64,000 bases of DNA from Deltaproteobacteria bacterium HGW-Deltaproteobacteria-8 (lineage in GTDB: Bacteria > Desulfobacterota > Desulfovibrionia > Desulfovibrionales > Desulfovibrionaceae): contig PHAR01000004.1 in the NCBI GenBank assembly GCA_002840405.1, positions 139,936-203,935 of the forward strand. The letters are read 5' to 3'. Positions 15,899 to 25,004 of this stretch are shown piece after piece (position 1 is the first letter of the stretch; each line of letters begins with the position of its first letter). Position numbers and translations under genes: made by a program. Under the pieces are notes generated by a model that was not told where the DNA came from, searched no databases, and saw nothing but the letters and a program-made list of their open reading frames with translations.

Positions 15899-16696
15899 TC
15901 AAGCCCTGGCCAGAACCAGCACATGCACCTGTGCGGCACCAGCGGCGCGCATCATGCGCGAACATTCTTCCAATGTCGAGCCCGTTGTCATGATGTCGTC
16001 CACCAAAAGCGCCGTGCGCCCGGCCAGAAGCTCGCGGCTGGCCGCAAAGGCCCCCCGGATGTTCTCCGCGCGCTCGGCCCGGTCCAGCTCCATCTGCGGC
16101 ACTGTGCGCCGCACGCGCAAAAGCGCCTCCTGGCGGATGGGCAGGCCCCTGCGCCGCGCCAGAAGCCGCGCCAGCTCCCGGCTCTGGTTGAAGCCGCGCC
16201 AGGAGAGCCGCCGGGGGTGCAGGGGCACCGGCACCACCAGATCGCAGGCGGCAAGCTCCGGCAGGGCCAGGGCCGAACGCTCGAAGGCCGCGGCCAGGCA
16301 TTCCTGAAGCTGGCGGCCCAGGCCCAGCCGGGCCTCGAACTTGTAGGCCAGGATCAGCTCGCGCAGGCGGCCCTCGTACGGCCCGAAGGACACCAGCCGC
16401 CCCCAGGGGCGCGGCGAGGCCTGGCAGCTCGCGCAGAGCGGCGGCGGAAAAGCGGAAGGAGGCAGATCAGGCGGCAGGACATCCGCCGGAATATCCGGCT
16501 GCCTTCCGAGGGCCTGGCCGCAACCGGGGCAGGCTGTGACCTCCTGCGGGGCCAGGGCCAGGCGGCAGTCCGGGCAAAGGCTGGAGCCCTGGCTCGACGC
16601 GGCCTGGACCACGCGCCCGCAGCCTGGGCAGCGGGCCTCGCCAAGCCCCAGCGGCCGCGCCAGCCCTGCCAGCAGCGCAAGGCCCCGGCGGATCAT
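15899..16696 (-). CDS. comF: ComF-family phosphoribosyltransferase-like protein, 265 aa
   Basis: Proteins of this family help DNA uptake or related DNA work in some bacteria. The N-terminus has two zinc-binding Cys pairs (CPGCG...CPDC, and a second CPGCG...CASC), with a Pro-rich insertion between them. The C-terminus has the phosphoribosyltransferase signature ALLVDDIMTTGST. The start overlaps the stop of the upstream FMN reductase by four bases (ATGA), so the two are coupled. The length is a little above the usual 230-240. Confidence 0.9.
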   Translation of the reverse strand: MIRRGLALLAGLARPLGLGEARCPGCGRVVQAASSQGSSLCPDCRLALAPQEVTACPGCGQALGRQPDIPADVLPPDLPPSAFPPPLCASCQASPRPWGRLVSFGPYEGRLRELILAYKFEARLGLGRQLQECLAAAFERSALALPELAACDLVVPVPLHPRRLSWRGFNQSRELARLLARRRGLPIRQEALLRVRRTVPQMELDRAERAENIRGAFAASRELLAGRTALLVDDIMTTGSTLEECSRMMRAAGAAQVHVLVLARA

Positions 16697-17310
16697 TTCA
16701 AAACGCCCTGCGCCGCTGCCCAGGCCTCGCGCCCCAGGGCCAGGGCGCGGTCCACGGCCAGGGGGTCGGCCAGGAGGTCGCCGCGCTCGTCCTTGCCGCG
16801 CAGGCCCACGGGTTCGGCCAGGGACATGCCGAAGTTCACCAGGAAATATTTGAGGGTCAGGCGCGCGCCGTCAAAGAGCTTCTGGCCCGAGGTCTGCCCG
16901 CCCACCAGGCAGGCGAAGCCCTGGCGCTCCGGGTACTCCAGCAGCCAGGCGTCGCCCTTGCGCCGGGCCTCCCAGAAGCGCTGGGAGCGGTCGATCCAGG
17001 TCTTGCACAGGGACGGCAGGGCGTAAAAGTAGATGGGTGAGCAGAAGACCACACTGGGCGCGGCCAGGAGCAGGGAGAAGAGCTCCTCGGCCTGGTCCTT
17101 TTTGCGCAGCACGCAGGCCGAGTTTACGTCCTTGGCGCAGGACCGGCAGGCCAGGCAGGCCAGCACGTTGTAGTCGCGCAGGGCCACCACCCGGGCCGTA
17201 CCCCCGGCCTCGCGCACGCCGCGCGTCACAAGCTCCGCCGCAGCGTCGGAATTGCCGCCCGCGCGGTGGCTGCACGCAAACACCAGCACAGACTCGCTCA
17301 ACTCAGGCAT
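16693..17310 (-). CDS. NAD(P)H-dependent FMN reductase-like flavodoxin, 205 aa
   Basis: The flavodoxin-type FMN fold is shown by the N-terminal SHRAGGNSD loop, CRSCAKDVNSAC in the middle (as in iron-sulfur flavoproteins that lack the full cluster set), and SPIYFYALPSLCKTWIDRSQ. It probably transfers electrons from NAD(P)H to an acceptor; the partner cannot be read from the sequence. Overlaps comF by four bases and follows a small gene at 17,329. Confidence 0.85.
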   Translation of the reverse strand: MPELSESVLVFACSHRAGGNSDAAAELVTRGVREAGGTARVVALRDYNVLACLACRSCAKDVNSACVLRKKDQAEELFSLLLAAPSVVFCSPIYFYALPSLCKTWIDRSQRFWEARRKGDAWLLEYPERQGFACLVGGQTSGQKLFDGARLTLKYFLVNFGMSLAEPVGLRGKDERGDLLADPLAVDRALALGREAWAAAQGVLK

Positions 17311-17328
17311 GGCTGCCCTCCCTTGGGC

Positions 17329-17526
17329 TCAGGCCCTTGGCTGTTTGCGCGACACCCGCGCCGCGGCATGCTCCGGGTTTTTCGGATTCTCCGGGTCGGG
17401 CTCCCAGGCCAGCAGCCAGTCCCCGCTGATGAACACCGCGTCCTCCACATTGGGCGCAAGGCCCGCGCGCACCAGGAACACCAGCTCGTTCTCGCGGCTC
17501 AAGCGGAGGTGCCACCCGACCTCCAT
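17329..17526 (-). CDS. Small hypothetical protein, 65 aa
   Basis: ATG at 17,526 (MEVGWHLRLSRENELVFLVR) follows GAGGG at a normal distance. The sequence has a compact beginning and a charged tail (EPDPENPKNPEHAAARVSRK). It is spaced 18 bases before the FMN reductase, so the two are probably one operon. I do not recognise the family; the regular amino-acid pattern suggests it is real. Confidence 0.65.
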   Translation of the reverse strand: MEVGWHLRLSRENELVFLVRAGLAPNVEDAVFISGDWLLAWEPDPENPKNPEHAAARVSRKQPRA

Positions 17527-17797
17527 GCCCAACCCTCAACACTTGTCGCGCAGATCAATGGTCGTCATGGATATCCTTGTGGCGCCGTTGGCCCGGAGCG
17601 CCGCCCTTTTTGCCCGGCGCGGACAGCTGGCCTCATCGCGTTTATTGAACGTGCCGGCGCTGCGGCGCGGGCGCATGGCCCACGGCCCTGGTCGTCTCGA
17701 CCATATCCCAGGTCCGCGTTCCGCCGCAAGGCCTTGCGAAGCGGCCCGGCCGGGGCTCACGCCGGATGCAGACGGCCAGGCCGCCCGGCCCGACCGA

Positions 17798-18160
17798 TCA
17801 GAAGGTCAGCACCGTGTAGCCGCGCTCGATGTAAGCGGCCATGCCGGGGTGCCCGTTCATGTCGTCCAGCAGGGGCAGCCCGGCGGCCTGCACAGCTTCC
17901 AGCTCGCCCATCTTTGCCGAGCAGGCCTTGCATGCGCCGAGGATCAGTCCCTGCTCGCTGGCCTTGGCGTACAATTGGCGCAGGGGATGGTCGGGCTGCG
18001 CCAGCACGGTGATGAGCCTGGTGGCCGCGCCCTCCAGCACGATGCCTGTCTCAAGGCCCTTGGCCTTCATGTCCAGCGCGGTGAGCAGCACGTGGACGAA
18101 ACAGGTCTGGTCGTCGCGGAAGGCGAAGAGCACCACTTTGTGCGATGTTTCTTGCTGCAT
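17798..18160 (-). CDS. DsrE/DsrF-like sulfur-relay family protein, 120 aa
   Basis: MQQETSHKVVLFAFRDDQTC begins after GGAGAG. The central part has the DsrE-like pattern (ALDMKAKGLETGIVLEGAA) and a cysteine motif ACKACSAKMG that could carry persulfide. Members of this superfamily bind or relay sulfur. It is the last gene of the minus-strand orp-like cluster, 59 bases after the previous one. The length suits the family. Confidence 0.75.
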   Translation of the reverse strand: MQQETSHKVVLFAFRDDQTCFVHVLLTALDMKAKGLETGIVLEGAATRLITVLAQPDHPLRQLYAKASEQGLILGACKACSAKMGELEAVQAAGLPLLDDMNGHPGMAAYIERGYTVLTF

Positions 18161-18219
18161 GCGTCTCTCCTCTCCAGGCAAGACGGCGCGGTTGCCTGAC
18201 GGCTGCCGCGCCCTTGCGG

Positions 18220-18582
18220 CTACATGAACCTCCGGAACACTTCGGCCAGGGCCTGGCCGTCGGCCTCCGCCGGGTTGACGGGCACCTGGGCCAGGATGCC
18301 CAGGCCCTCGCTGGCCTCGTGGAAGGCCTCGTGCGGCAGCGGGCTGACCACGGCGATGTTGACCATGGCGTTGACCTGGATGAGCTCCTTGGCCAGCTTC
18401 AGCGGCGGCCCGCCGTTCAGGCCCTCATCCAGCACCACAAAGGCCGGAGGCAGGGTCTTCAGCGTGGCCTTGGCGTTGACCCAGCCATTGGTGAAACGCA
18501 GCTGCGCCCCGGTGCCCTTGCCCAGGGCGTCGGCAAAGGGGGCGAGCTCCGGCGCGCGCCGGGTGACGATGAGTATGTGCAT
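18220..18582 (-). CDS. Small Rossmann-like protein of unknown function, 120 aa
   Basis: The protein begins MHILIVTRRAPELAPFADAL and alternates short hydrophobic strands with helices (VVLDEGLNGG, VNIAVVSPLPHEAF), a receiver-like or DsrE-like pattern. The family is not named here. It occupies the position, in the D. vulgaris orp region, of an uncharacterised cluster member; that comparison is from memory. It lies between the DsrE-like gene and NifX-type genes on the same strand and is probably part of the same transcript. Confidence 0.7.
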   Translation of the reverse strand: MHILIVTRRAPELAPFADALGKGTGAQLRFTNGWVNAKATLKTLPPAFVVLDEGLNGGPPLKLAKELIQVNAMVNIAVVSPLPHEAFHEASEGLGILAQVPVNPAEADGQALAEVFRRFM

Positions 18583-18604
18583 CCGTTCCTCCTGGGGGGC
18601 GGGG

Positions 18605-18982
18605 CTACTTGCCGCCGCCGCAGGTGAACTCCGTGCTGAAGGCGGGCAGCGAGCCCATGAGGAAGGCCTGCACCGCGTGGCCCACCGTGGGCGCGTTCGA
18701 GCCGTGGTACACCTGCACGCCCACCTGCTGGAAGCCCATGAGCGGCCGCATGCCCATGCCTCCGGCGATGAGCACCTGCACGCCGTTGCTGGCCAGGTGG
18801 TTCACCGGGGCCATGCAGCCGCCCTGCTGGTGCGGCACGTTGGGCAGGGTGCGAACTTCCAGAACCTTGCCATCCTGGGCCTCCACGATGGTGTAGATGT
18901 CGCAGTGGCCGAAGTGCTGGCCCAGGGCCACGTCCAGGCCGCCGGGATTTTCGGAGGGGATAGCGATGATGATCTTTTCCAT
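18605..18982 (-). CDS. NifX/NifB-type dinitrogenase-cofactor-like protein, 125 aa
   Basis: Family PF02579 proteins bind metal-sulfur clusters. The hallmarks here are LDVALGQHFGHCDIYTIVE, NHLASNGVQVLIAGGMGMRP and a conserved His/Cys set, including PHQQGGC. In Desulfovibrio the orange protein (ORP), a Mo-Cu-S cluster protein, is of this type, but which of the three NifX genes in this cluster corresponds to ORP cannot be settled from sequence alone. The C-terminus ends in CGGGK. Ribosome binding site GGAGACAAG lies upstream. Confidence 0.8.
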   Translation of the reverse strand: MEKIIIAIPSENPGGLDVALGQHFGHCDIYTIVEAQDGKVLEVRTLPNVPHQQGGCMAPVNHLASNGVQVLIAGGMGMRPLMGFQQVGVQVYHGSNAPTVGHAVQAFLMGSLPAFSTEFTCGGGK

Positions 18983-18994
18983 GAGGCTTGTCTC

Positions 18995-19918
18995 CTATGC
19001 TGATGGTGTTGGTTGAAAAAGCGCAGGACGGGCGGCCCTGGGCTCAAGGCTGGCGAGCTGCTCCCAGATTAAGCACAGGGCCTGGGAAAACGGGGTGTCC
19101 GGCAGTTCGGTGACGCACTTGGCCTGGACCATGGCCCGCACCACCACCTCGTCGTGGGGCAAGAGGCCGAGCACGGTGTGGCCCTGGTCAAGGCAGTAGC
19201 GTTGGATGTCCGCGCTGTTCTGCAGGTTCAGGTCGAACTTGTTGATGATGACCGCCACCGGGATGCGGAAATGGCGGCACAAATCGGCCACGCGCTCCAG
19301 GTCGTGGCGGCCCGAGGGTGTGGGCTCGGTGACGATGGCTGCCTGGCTGGCGCCCGAGAGCGAGCTGATGACCGGACAGCCGATGCCCGGCGCGCCGTCG
19401 CAGAGGATGAGCGGGAGCCCCTGGGCCTTGGCCCGGGTGCGCGCCTCCTTTTTCAGCAGGGCCACCAGCCGCCCGGAGTTCTCCTCGCCGGGGAAGAGCT
19501 GGGCGTGGATCATGGGCCCGAAGCGCGTGCTCGACGCGTACCACTGGCCGCAGTGCTTCTCCGTGAAGCCGATGGCCCCGGCCGGGCAGAACTGCACGCA
19601 GACCTTGCAGCCCTCGCAGCGCAGGGGGTCGACGCTGTAGCCCGCGAAGTCGTCCCACGAGGGCTTGCGCACCGCGCCGTAGCGGCAGAGGTCGACGCAC
19701 ATGCTGCAGGCCACGCAGGTCTCCTGGTCGATGACGGCCTCGAAGCCGGAGTGGAACTCGTGCTCCTCGAGGTGCTCTGGCCGAAGCAGCAGGTGCAGGT
19801 CCGGGGCATCCACGTCCAGGTCGCAGAGCATGGCGTTCTGCGCCAAGTGCGCAAAGGCCGCGGTGATGCTGGTCTTGCCCGTGCCACCCTTGCCGCTGAT
19901 GACGACGATCTCACGCAT
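18995..19918 (-). CDS. MinD/ParA-type ATPase with two [4Fe-4S] ferredoxin motifs, 307 aa
   Basis: Begins MREIVVISGKGGTGKTSITA: deviant Walker A. An inserted ferredoxin module at about 65-110 has CVACSMCVDLC and CEGCKVCVQFC. ILCDGAPGIG acts as the Walker B-type region. The fold suggests an ATP-driven scaffold that moves or assembles metal clusters. It overlaps the following (upstream) homologue by eight bases and is similar to it throughout. In D. vulgaris, similar proteins belong to the orp complex, linked to cell division positioning. Confidence 0.92.
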   Translation of the reverse strand: MREIVVISGKGGTGKTSITAAFAHLAQNAMLCDLDVDAPDLHLLLRPEHLEEHEFHSGFEAVIDQETCVACSMCVDLCRYGAVRKPSWDDFAGYSVDPLRCEGCKVCVQFCPAGAIGFTEKHCGQWYASSTRFGPMIHAQLFPGEENSGRLVALLKKEARTRAKAQGLPLILCDGAPGIGCPVISSLSGASQAAIVTEPTPSGRHDLERVADLCRHFRIPVAVIINKFDLNLQNSADIQRYCLDQGHTVLGLLPHDEVVVRAMVQAKCVTELPDTPFSQALCLIWEQLASLEPRAARPALFQPTPSA

Positions 19919-20831
19919 GGTCTGCCTCCTCCGGTTTGGAGGCGGCGGCCGCGCCCTGCATGTGCGCCATGAGCGCCAGTATCACGGCGCGCAGTTCCGG
20001 CACGGCGCGGGCCACCACCTCGCCGCGCGAGTAGGCCTCGGCCACGGCGCGGTTGAAAGGGATCTCCGCCCAGACCGGGATGCCCTCGGCGCGGCAGAAG
20101 TCCTGCACGCCGGTGTCGCTGATGCCCGCGCGCCGGTTGATGTCCGCGCGGTTGATCACCGCGCCCAGCGGCTTGCCCAGGGGCCGGAAGGCCTCCACAG
20201 CCAGCCGGAAGTCGTGCAGGCCAAAGGGAGTCGGCTCGGTGACGAGGACGATGACGTCCGCGTCCATGACCGCGTTCACGGCCGGGCAGCTCACCCCCGG
20301 GGGGGAGTCGATGAGGATGTCGGTGGCGCCGGACTCGGGCAGCCGGGCCTTGACCTGGCGCATGAGCGGCGGGCTCATGGCCTCGCCCACGCGCAGGCGG
20401 CCCATGAGAAACGGTGCGTCCTCCGGGCGCCCAGAGCTCAAATGATCCGTCCGGAAACTGCCGGAGACGATCTGCCCCAGCTCCCGCCCGCCCGGACTGA
20501 GTGCCTTTTCCGGGCACAGGAGCAGGCAGCCGCCGCAGCCGTGGCACATCTCCGGGAAGATGAGCAATTTCTTGCCCATGACCGAGAGCGCCTTGAACTG
20601 GCAAAAGGCCGCGCACTGGCCGCAGAGGGTGCAGCGCGTGGTGTCCACCTCCGGGACCTCCATGAGCGCGGGCTCCTCGCCTGTCAGCTCCGGGTGCAGG
20701 AACAGGTGCAGGTTCGGCTCCTCCACGTCCAGGTCCACGGCCATGACGGGCCGGTCCCACAGGGCGGCGAGCGAGGCCGTCACCGTGGTCTTGCCTGTGC
20801 CGCCCTTGCCGCTGGCGATGGCGTAGATCAT
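19911..20831 (-). CDS. MinD/ParA-type ATPase with two [4Fe-4S] ferredoxin motifs, second copy, 306 aa
   Basis: Starts MIYAIASGKGGTGKTTVTAS with the Walker A loop; the ferredoxin insertion (about 65-110) has CTLCGQCAAFCQ and CHGCGGCLLLC; IDSPPGVSCP is the switch II region. It is a tandem paralog of the gene at 18,995 and overlaps it by eight bases, which suggests a heterodimer. The start is six bases from the stop of the preceding gene at 20,837. Confidence 0.92.
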   Translation of the reverse strand: MIYAIASGKGGTGKTTVTASLAALWDRPVMAVDLDVEEPNLHLFLHPELTGEEPALMEVPEVDTTRCTLCGQCAAFCQFKALSVMGKKLLIFPEMCHGCGGCLLLCPEKALSPGGRELGQIVSGSFRTDHLSSGRPEDAPFLMGRLRVGEAMSPPLMRQVKARLPESGATDILIDSPPGVSCPAVNAVMDADVIVLVTEPTPFGLHDFRLAVEAFRPLGKPLGAVINRADINRRAGISDTGVQDFCRAEGIPVWAEIPFNRAVAEAYSRGEVVARAVPELRAVILALMAHMQGAAAASKPEEADHA

Positions 20832-20836
20832 GCGCG

Positions 20837-21478
20837 CTAGCCCTTGCTCCCGCCCCCCGGATGTCCTCCGGCGGGCGCGTTGGGCGCGTCGGCTATGGTG
20901 AGCTCGCCGCGCTTGTACTTGTCCACGGCCTGGCCCACGGTCATGCCCTCCACGTCCTGGATGACCCGGATGTCCCCGGCGGCGAGGGCCTGGAAGGCCT
21001 TGGGGCCGACAAAGCCGCTCAGGACCACGCCCGCGCCCGCCCTGGCGACGTTCTCCGCCGCCTGGATGCCCGCGCCCTGGGCCATGGCCTGGGAGCCGCC
21101 GTTGTCCACGTAGCTGATTTCCATCGTCGCCAGATCGACCACCACGAACCCTGCGGCCCGGCCGAAGCGCGGGTCGACCATGCTCTCCATTCCCGGACTT
21201 TCGCTGGTCACCGCGATGATTCCTGTCATGTCCACTCCTGATGCTGGTGCATTGCTTTCGCTCGTTCCTGTAACTGGGGGCTGCGCGCCCTGGCCCATGC
21301 CACGGCCACCGCCGCCCATGCCACGGCCACCGCCGCCCATGCCGCGACCTCCGCCGCCCATGCCGCGACCTCCGCCGCCGGTTCCTGTTCCGGTCCCGTC
21401 ACCCTGGGTGCAACGCCCACGGCCGCCGCCGGACATGGGGCCTGCGCCCCTTGGTCCTTTTCCATTCATGCCAGGCAT
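20837..21478 (-). CDS. DUF5320-like head fused to a NifX-type domain, 213 aa
   Basis: The start MPGMNGKGPRGAGPMSGGGR follows AAGGAGC at 21,478; the longer open frame upstream is not used. Residues 1-30 look like the GPMTGRGRGxC head of small DUF5320 proteins. A flexible stretch (about 31-60) has four copies of GMGGGGR. The second half (about 90-190) is NifX-type, with ESMVDPRFGRAAGFVVVDL and a cofactor-binding-like loop QDVEGMTVGQAVDKY. Such a fusion points to joint action of the DUF5320-type protein and the cluster carrier. Lies between Mrp and the second MinD gene. Confidence 0.8.
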   Translation of the reverse strand: MPGMNGKGPRGAGPMSGGGRGRCTQGDGTGTGTGGGGRGMGGGGRGMGGGGRGMGGGGRGMGQGAQPPVTGTSESNAPASGVDMTGIIAVTSESPGMESMVDPRFGRAAGFVVVDLATMEISYVDNGGSQAMAQGAGIQAAENVARAGAGVVLSGFVGPKAFQALAAGDIRVIQDVEGMTVGQAVDKYKRGELTIADAPNAPAGGHPGGGSKG

Positions 21479-21506
21479 GATTGTGCTCCTTGCGTTGTCT
21501 GTTGCG

Positions 21507-22382
21507 TTACGCGGGCCGCGCCGGCCTGTTCTGCAGGGCCAGGCCGCCGGAATACAGGCGGGTGCGCTCCACCATGTGCGCAAGGGCCCGCGCCACCGGA
21601 TGCTCCGGGGGCAGGTCGGCCAGGGCCGCGCCCGCCTCGCCCGAGGCCATGACCTCCTGGGCCAGGGGGATGCGCCCCAAAAAGGGGATGCCCACCTCGG
21701 CGGCCAGGGCCTCGCCCCCGCCGCTGCCGAAAACATCGCTCACCGTGCTGCACGTGGGGCAGGTGAACCCGCTCATGTTCTCCACGAGCCCGAGCACAGG
21801 GTTGCCCAGGGTCGTGCAGAACCCCACGGAGCGGCGCACGTCGTCGATGGCCACGGCCTGGGGCGAGGTCACGATGACCGCAGCCGCGTCCGGACCGAGG
21901 AGCTGCATGACAGACAAGGGCTCGTCGCCCGTGCCCGGGGGGCAGTCCACCACCAGATAGTCCAAGGCGCCCCACTCCACATCCTGCAGAAACTGCCGGA
22001 TGACCCCGGCCTTGGCCGGGCCGCGCCAGATGGTGGCGGCGTACTTGTCGTTGAGCAGAAAGCCCAGGGACATGACCTTGAGGGTGTCGCTCCAGGGCAC
22101 GGGCAGCATGACGCCGAGGTCCATGTCCGGGGTCTTGCCGTCGAGTCCCAGCAGACGGGGAATGCTTGGCCCGTGGACGTCCACGTCCATGAGCCCCACC
22201 GTATTCCCGGCCCTGGCCAGGGCCACGGCCAGGGCGGCCGAAACCGTGCTTTTGCCTACGCCGCCCTTGCCGGAGAGCACCACGATCTTCTGTCCGATGC
22301 GCGCCATGCGGCTGTTCAAGAGCGCGTCTTCCGCCTGTTTCTGGGCCTCGGGGTCGCGGCCGAAATCTGTCGATCCAGTCAT
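21507..22382 (-). CDS. mrp: Mrp/NBP35-type iron-sulfur carrier ATPase, 291 aa
   Basis: A P-loop ATPase that carries or assembles Fe-S clusters. It has VVLSGKGGVGKSTVSA (deviant Walker A), VGLMDVDVHGPSIPRLLG, VVDCPPGTGDEPLSV and the cluster-binding CPTC motif in GFTCPTCSTVSDVFG. The start overlaps the upstream NifX-type gene by four bases (ATGA), so they are coupled. The length fits the family. In D. vulgaris an Mrp homologue is the third member of one orp operon. Confidence 0.93.
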   Translation of the reverse strand: MTGSTDFGRDPEAQKQAEDALLNSRMARIGQKIVVLSGKGGVGKSTVSAALAVALARAGNTVGLMDVDVHGPSIPRLLGLDGKTPDMDLGVMLPVPWSDTLKVMSLGFLLNDKYAATIWRGPAKAGVIRQFLQDVEWGALDYLVVDCPPGTGDEPLSVMQLLGPDAAAVIVTSPQAVAIDDVRRSVGFCTTLGNPVLGLVENMSGFTCPTCSTVSDVFGSGGGEALAAEVGIPFLGRIPLAQEVMASGEAGAALADLPPEHPVARALAHMVERTRLYSGGLALQNRPARPA

Positions 22383-22822
22383 GAGGATTTCTCCACTTTC
22401 GCTGTTTGCATTGGTGTGCGCAGCGCTGCCCGCGTCGGTGAACAGCGGTGGCCGTGGCCGGCGCGGCCGCGGCCGCAGCCCCTCAGGGCGCAGCCCGGCA
22501 GGCGCAGCCGGTTCACGGCCTCCGCGCCGCCAGCAGCCCAGGCCGTGGCCACCTCTTCCGCCGTGCCGCCGATCCAGGGCACCACAGGCACCCCGGACTG
22601 CTGCAGGGCCGCCAGGGTGCAGCCGCTCAGCCCGCCGCAGATGAGGACGTCGATGCCCAGGCCCGCGAGCAGGTCGATCATGGCGACCACGCCAGTGCCG
22701 GGAGCGGGGGTGGTGCCGCTGGGGACCGGGACGTTCTGCTCCACGCCATAGAAGCGCAGTTCCGTCGCGCTCTCCATCAGCGTCGCCAGGCGGTCACCGT
22801 AGCAGGCCAGGCAGATGAGCAT
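22379..22822 (-). CDS. NifX/NifB-type cluster protein, first gene of the minus operon, 147 aa
   Basis: Begins MLICLACYGDRLATLMESAT after GGAGG; the longer frame upstream crosses a sigma-54 promoter and was rejected. The domain has MIDLLAGLGIDVLICGGLSG and a Cys-rich tail (LPGCALRGCGRGR). It is the first gene after the sigma-54 promoter at 22,883 and overlaps mrp by four bases. Its position next to Mrp makes it the most likely partner of that ATPase. Confidence 0.8.
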   Translation of the reverse strand: MLICLACYGDRLATLMESATELRFYGVEQNVPVPSGTTPAPGTGVVAMIDLLAGLGIDVLICGGLSGCTLAALQQSGVPVVPWIGGTAEEVATAWAAGGAEAVNRLRLPGCALRGCGRGRAGHGHRCSPTRAALRTPMQTAKVEKSS

Positions 22823-22882
22823 CGTCTCTTTCCTCCAGTTGTTGCCGCAGGGCGCGCACAGACGTACCCAGCCCTTTGCTTC

Positions 22883-22897
22883 GCAGGAAGCGTGCCA
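22883..22897 (-). promoter_or_regulatory. Sigma-54 promoter of the mrp/NifX operon
   Basis: On the minus strand TGGCACGCTTCCTGC matches TGGCACG-N4-(T)TGC, with GG and GC exactly 12 bases apart. The predicted start is about 12 bases further on and 50 bases upstream of the gene at 22,822. Confidence 0.88.
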
Positions 22898-22959
22898 CAA
22901 ATGGAAGCACTGCAATTCCGAAGAGTTGTGATTTTGTGGCCAGGAGCCGTGGAGGAGGT

Positions 22960-22976
22960 GGGCGCGTTTTGCGCCC
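22960..22976. promoter_or_regulatory. 17-bp palindromic operator, copy 3
   Basis: GGGCGCGTTTTGCGCCC (minus strand GGGCGCAAAACGCGCCC) lies about 70 bases upstream of the sigma-54 promoter at 22,883-22,897. It matches two sites near 24.4 kb. Probable enhancer for the sigma-54 activator. Confidence 0.8.
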
Positions 22977-23029
22977 AGTCCATGGCCGACGCGTGAGGCA
23001 GAGAGGGGCCGAGGCGGGGAGGAGAGCGG

Positions 23030-24364
<1,335 letters not shown>

Positions 24365-24388
24365 GCTTGCCCCTCGTCCGTCGGCTCC

Positions 24389-24405
24389 GGGCGCGAAATG
24401 CGCCC
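24389..24405. promoter_or_regulatory. 17-bp palindromic operator, copy 1
   Basis: GGGCGCGAAATGCGCCC, 24 bases upstream of the activator start codon. Consensus of the three sites is GGGCGCRAAAYRCGCCC. Confidence 0.8.
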
Positions 24406-24418
24406 TCTTCCGGATTGT

Positions 24419-24435
24419 GGGCGCGAAACACGCCC
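24419..24435. promoter_or_regulatory. 17-bp palindromic operator, copy 2
   Basis: GGGCGCGAAACACGCCC, 30 bases (about three helical turns) from copy 1 and about 65 bases upstream of the sigma-54 promoter at 24,500. Confidence 0.8.
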
Positions 24436-24499
24436 TCAAGAAGATCTACGCCGCCTGTCAGGAATGTCAACCACCCTGGATATGCAGGACATTTCCATT

Positions 24500-24514
24500 C
24501 GGCACGCAAGATGC
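24500..24514 (+). promoter_or_regulatory. Sigma-54 promoter of the 24,557 gene
   Basis: CGGCACGCAAGATGC has GG and GC exactly 12 bases apart and matches TGGCACG-N4-TTGC except for two bases. The ATG lies about 30 bases past the predicted start point. Confidence 0.75.
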
Positions 24515-24556
24515 TATTCTCAGGGCAAATCCGCGCAGGCGGCAAAGGAGTCGATC

Positions 24557-24778
24557 ATGCCGAATCAGGACGGAACAGGGCCAAAGGGCCAGGGCAGAGG
24601 CCAAGGTGGCCAGGGCAAGGGGCGCGGTCAATGTGGACAGGGCGGCGGCCAGGGTGGCGGCGGCGGCGGTCAGGGTGGTGGCGGCGGCCAGGGCGGCGGC
24701 GGCAACCGCAACCGTAATCGCCAGGGCCAGGGCCAAAACCCCGGCGCGCAGCCGACCAAGCCAAGCGGCGCGGAGTAG
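24557..24778 (+). CDS. DUF5320-like glycine-rich protein, 73 aa
   Basis: ATG at 24,557 follows AAAGGAG. The protein begins MPNQDGTGPKGQGRGQGGQG, like the DUF5320 family, then has a Gly/Gln repeat (GQGGG-type units) and ends NPGAQPTKPSGAE. It has one Cys (GQCGQG). The same head is fused to the NifX-type gene at 20,837. The gene is alone on its strand, controlled by a sigma-54 promoter, and divergent from the activator. The role is unknown; the link to the cluster ATPases comes from gene order and shared regulation. Confidence 0.75.
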   Translation: MPNQDGTGPKGQGRGQGGQGKGRGQCGQGGGQGGGGGGQGGGGGQGGGGNRNRNRQGQGQNPGAQPTKPSGAE

Positions 24779-25004
24779 CCCCAGGCGGCAGGCCCGACAT
24801 CGACAGGCCGACGGCGGCTTTCCGCAAACACGCTCCTGGGCGGAGCAGGCCTGGATTCCGGCCGTGGAGCATGACCATTGTGGTCGGAATACCCGGCGCG
24901 GCGCATGATGCTGGACTGCGCGCGCCGTCCGGTGCTATGCGTGGGGAGCAGGCCTTGACCTGCGAATACCCCCCAACCCCGAGCCACAGCAGAGGATACC
25001 CGCA

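Noticed and set aside
21507-22751. Extended plus-strand frames over mrp
   Set aside because: Mirror frames of mrp and its neighbour, without ribosome binding sites or domains.
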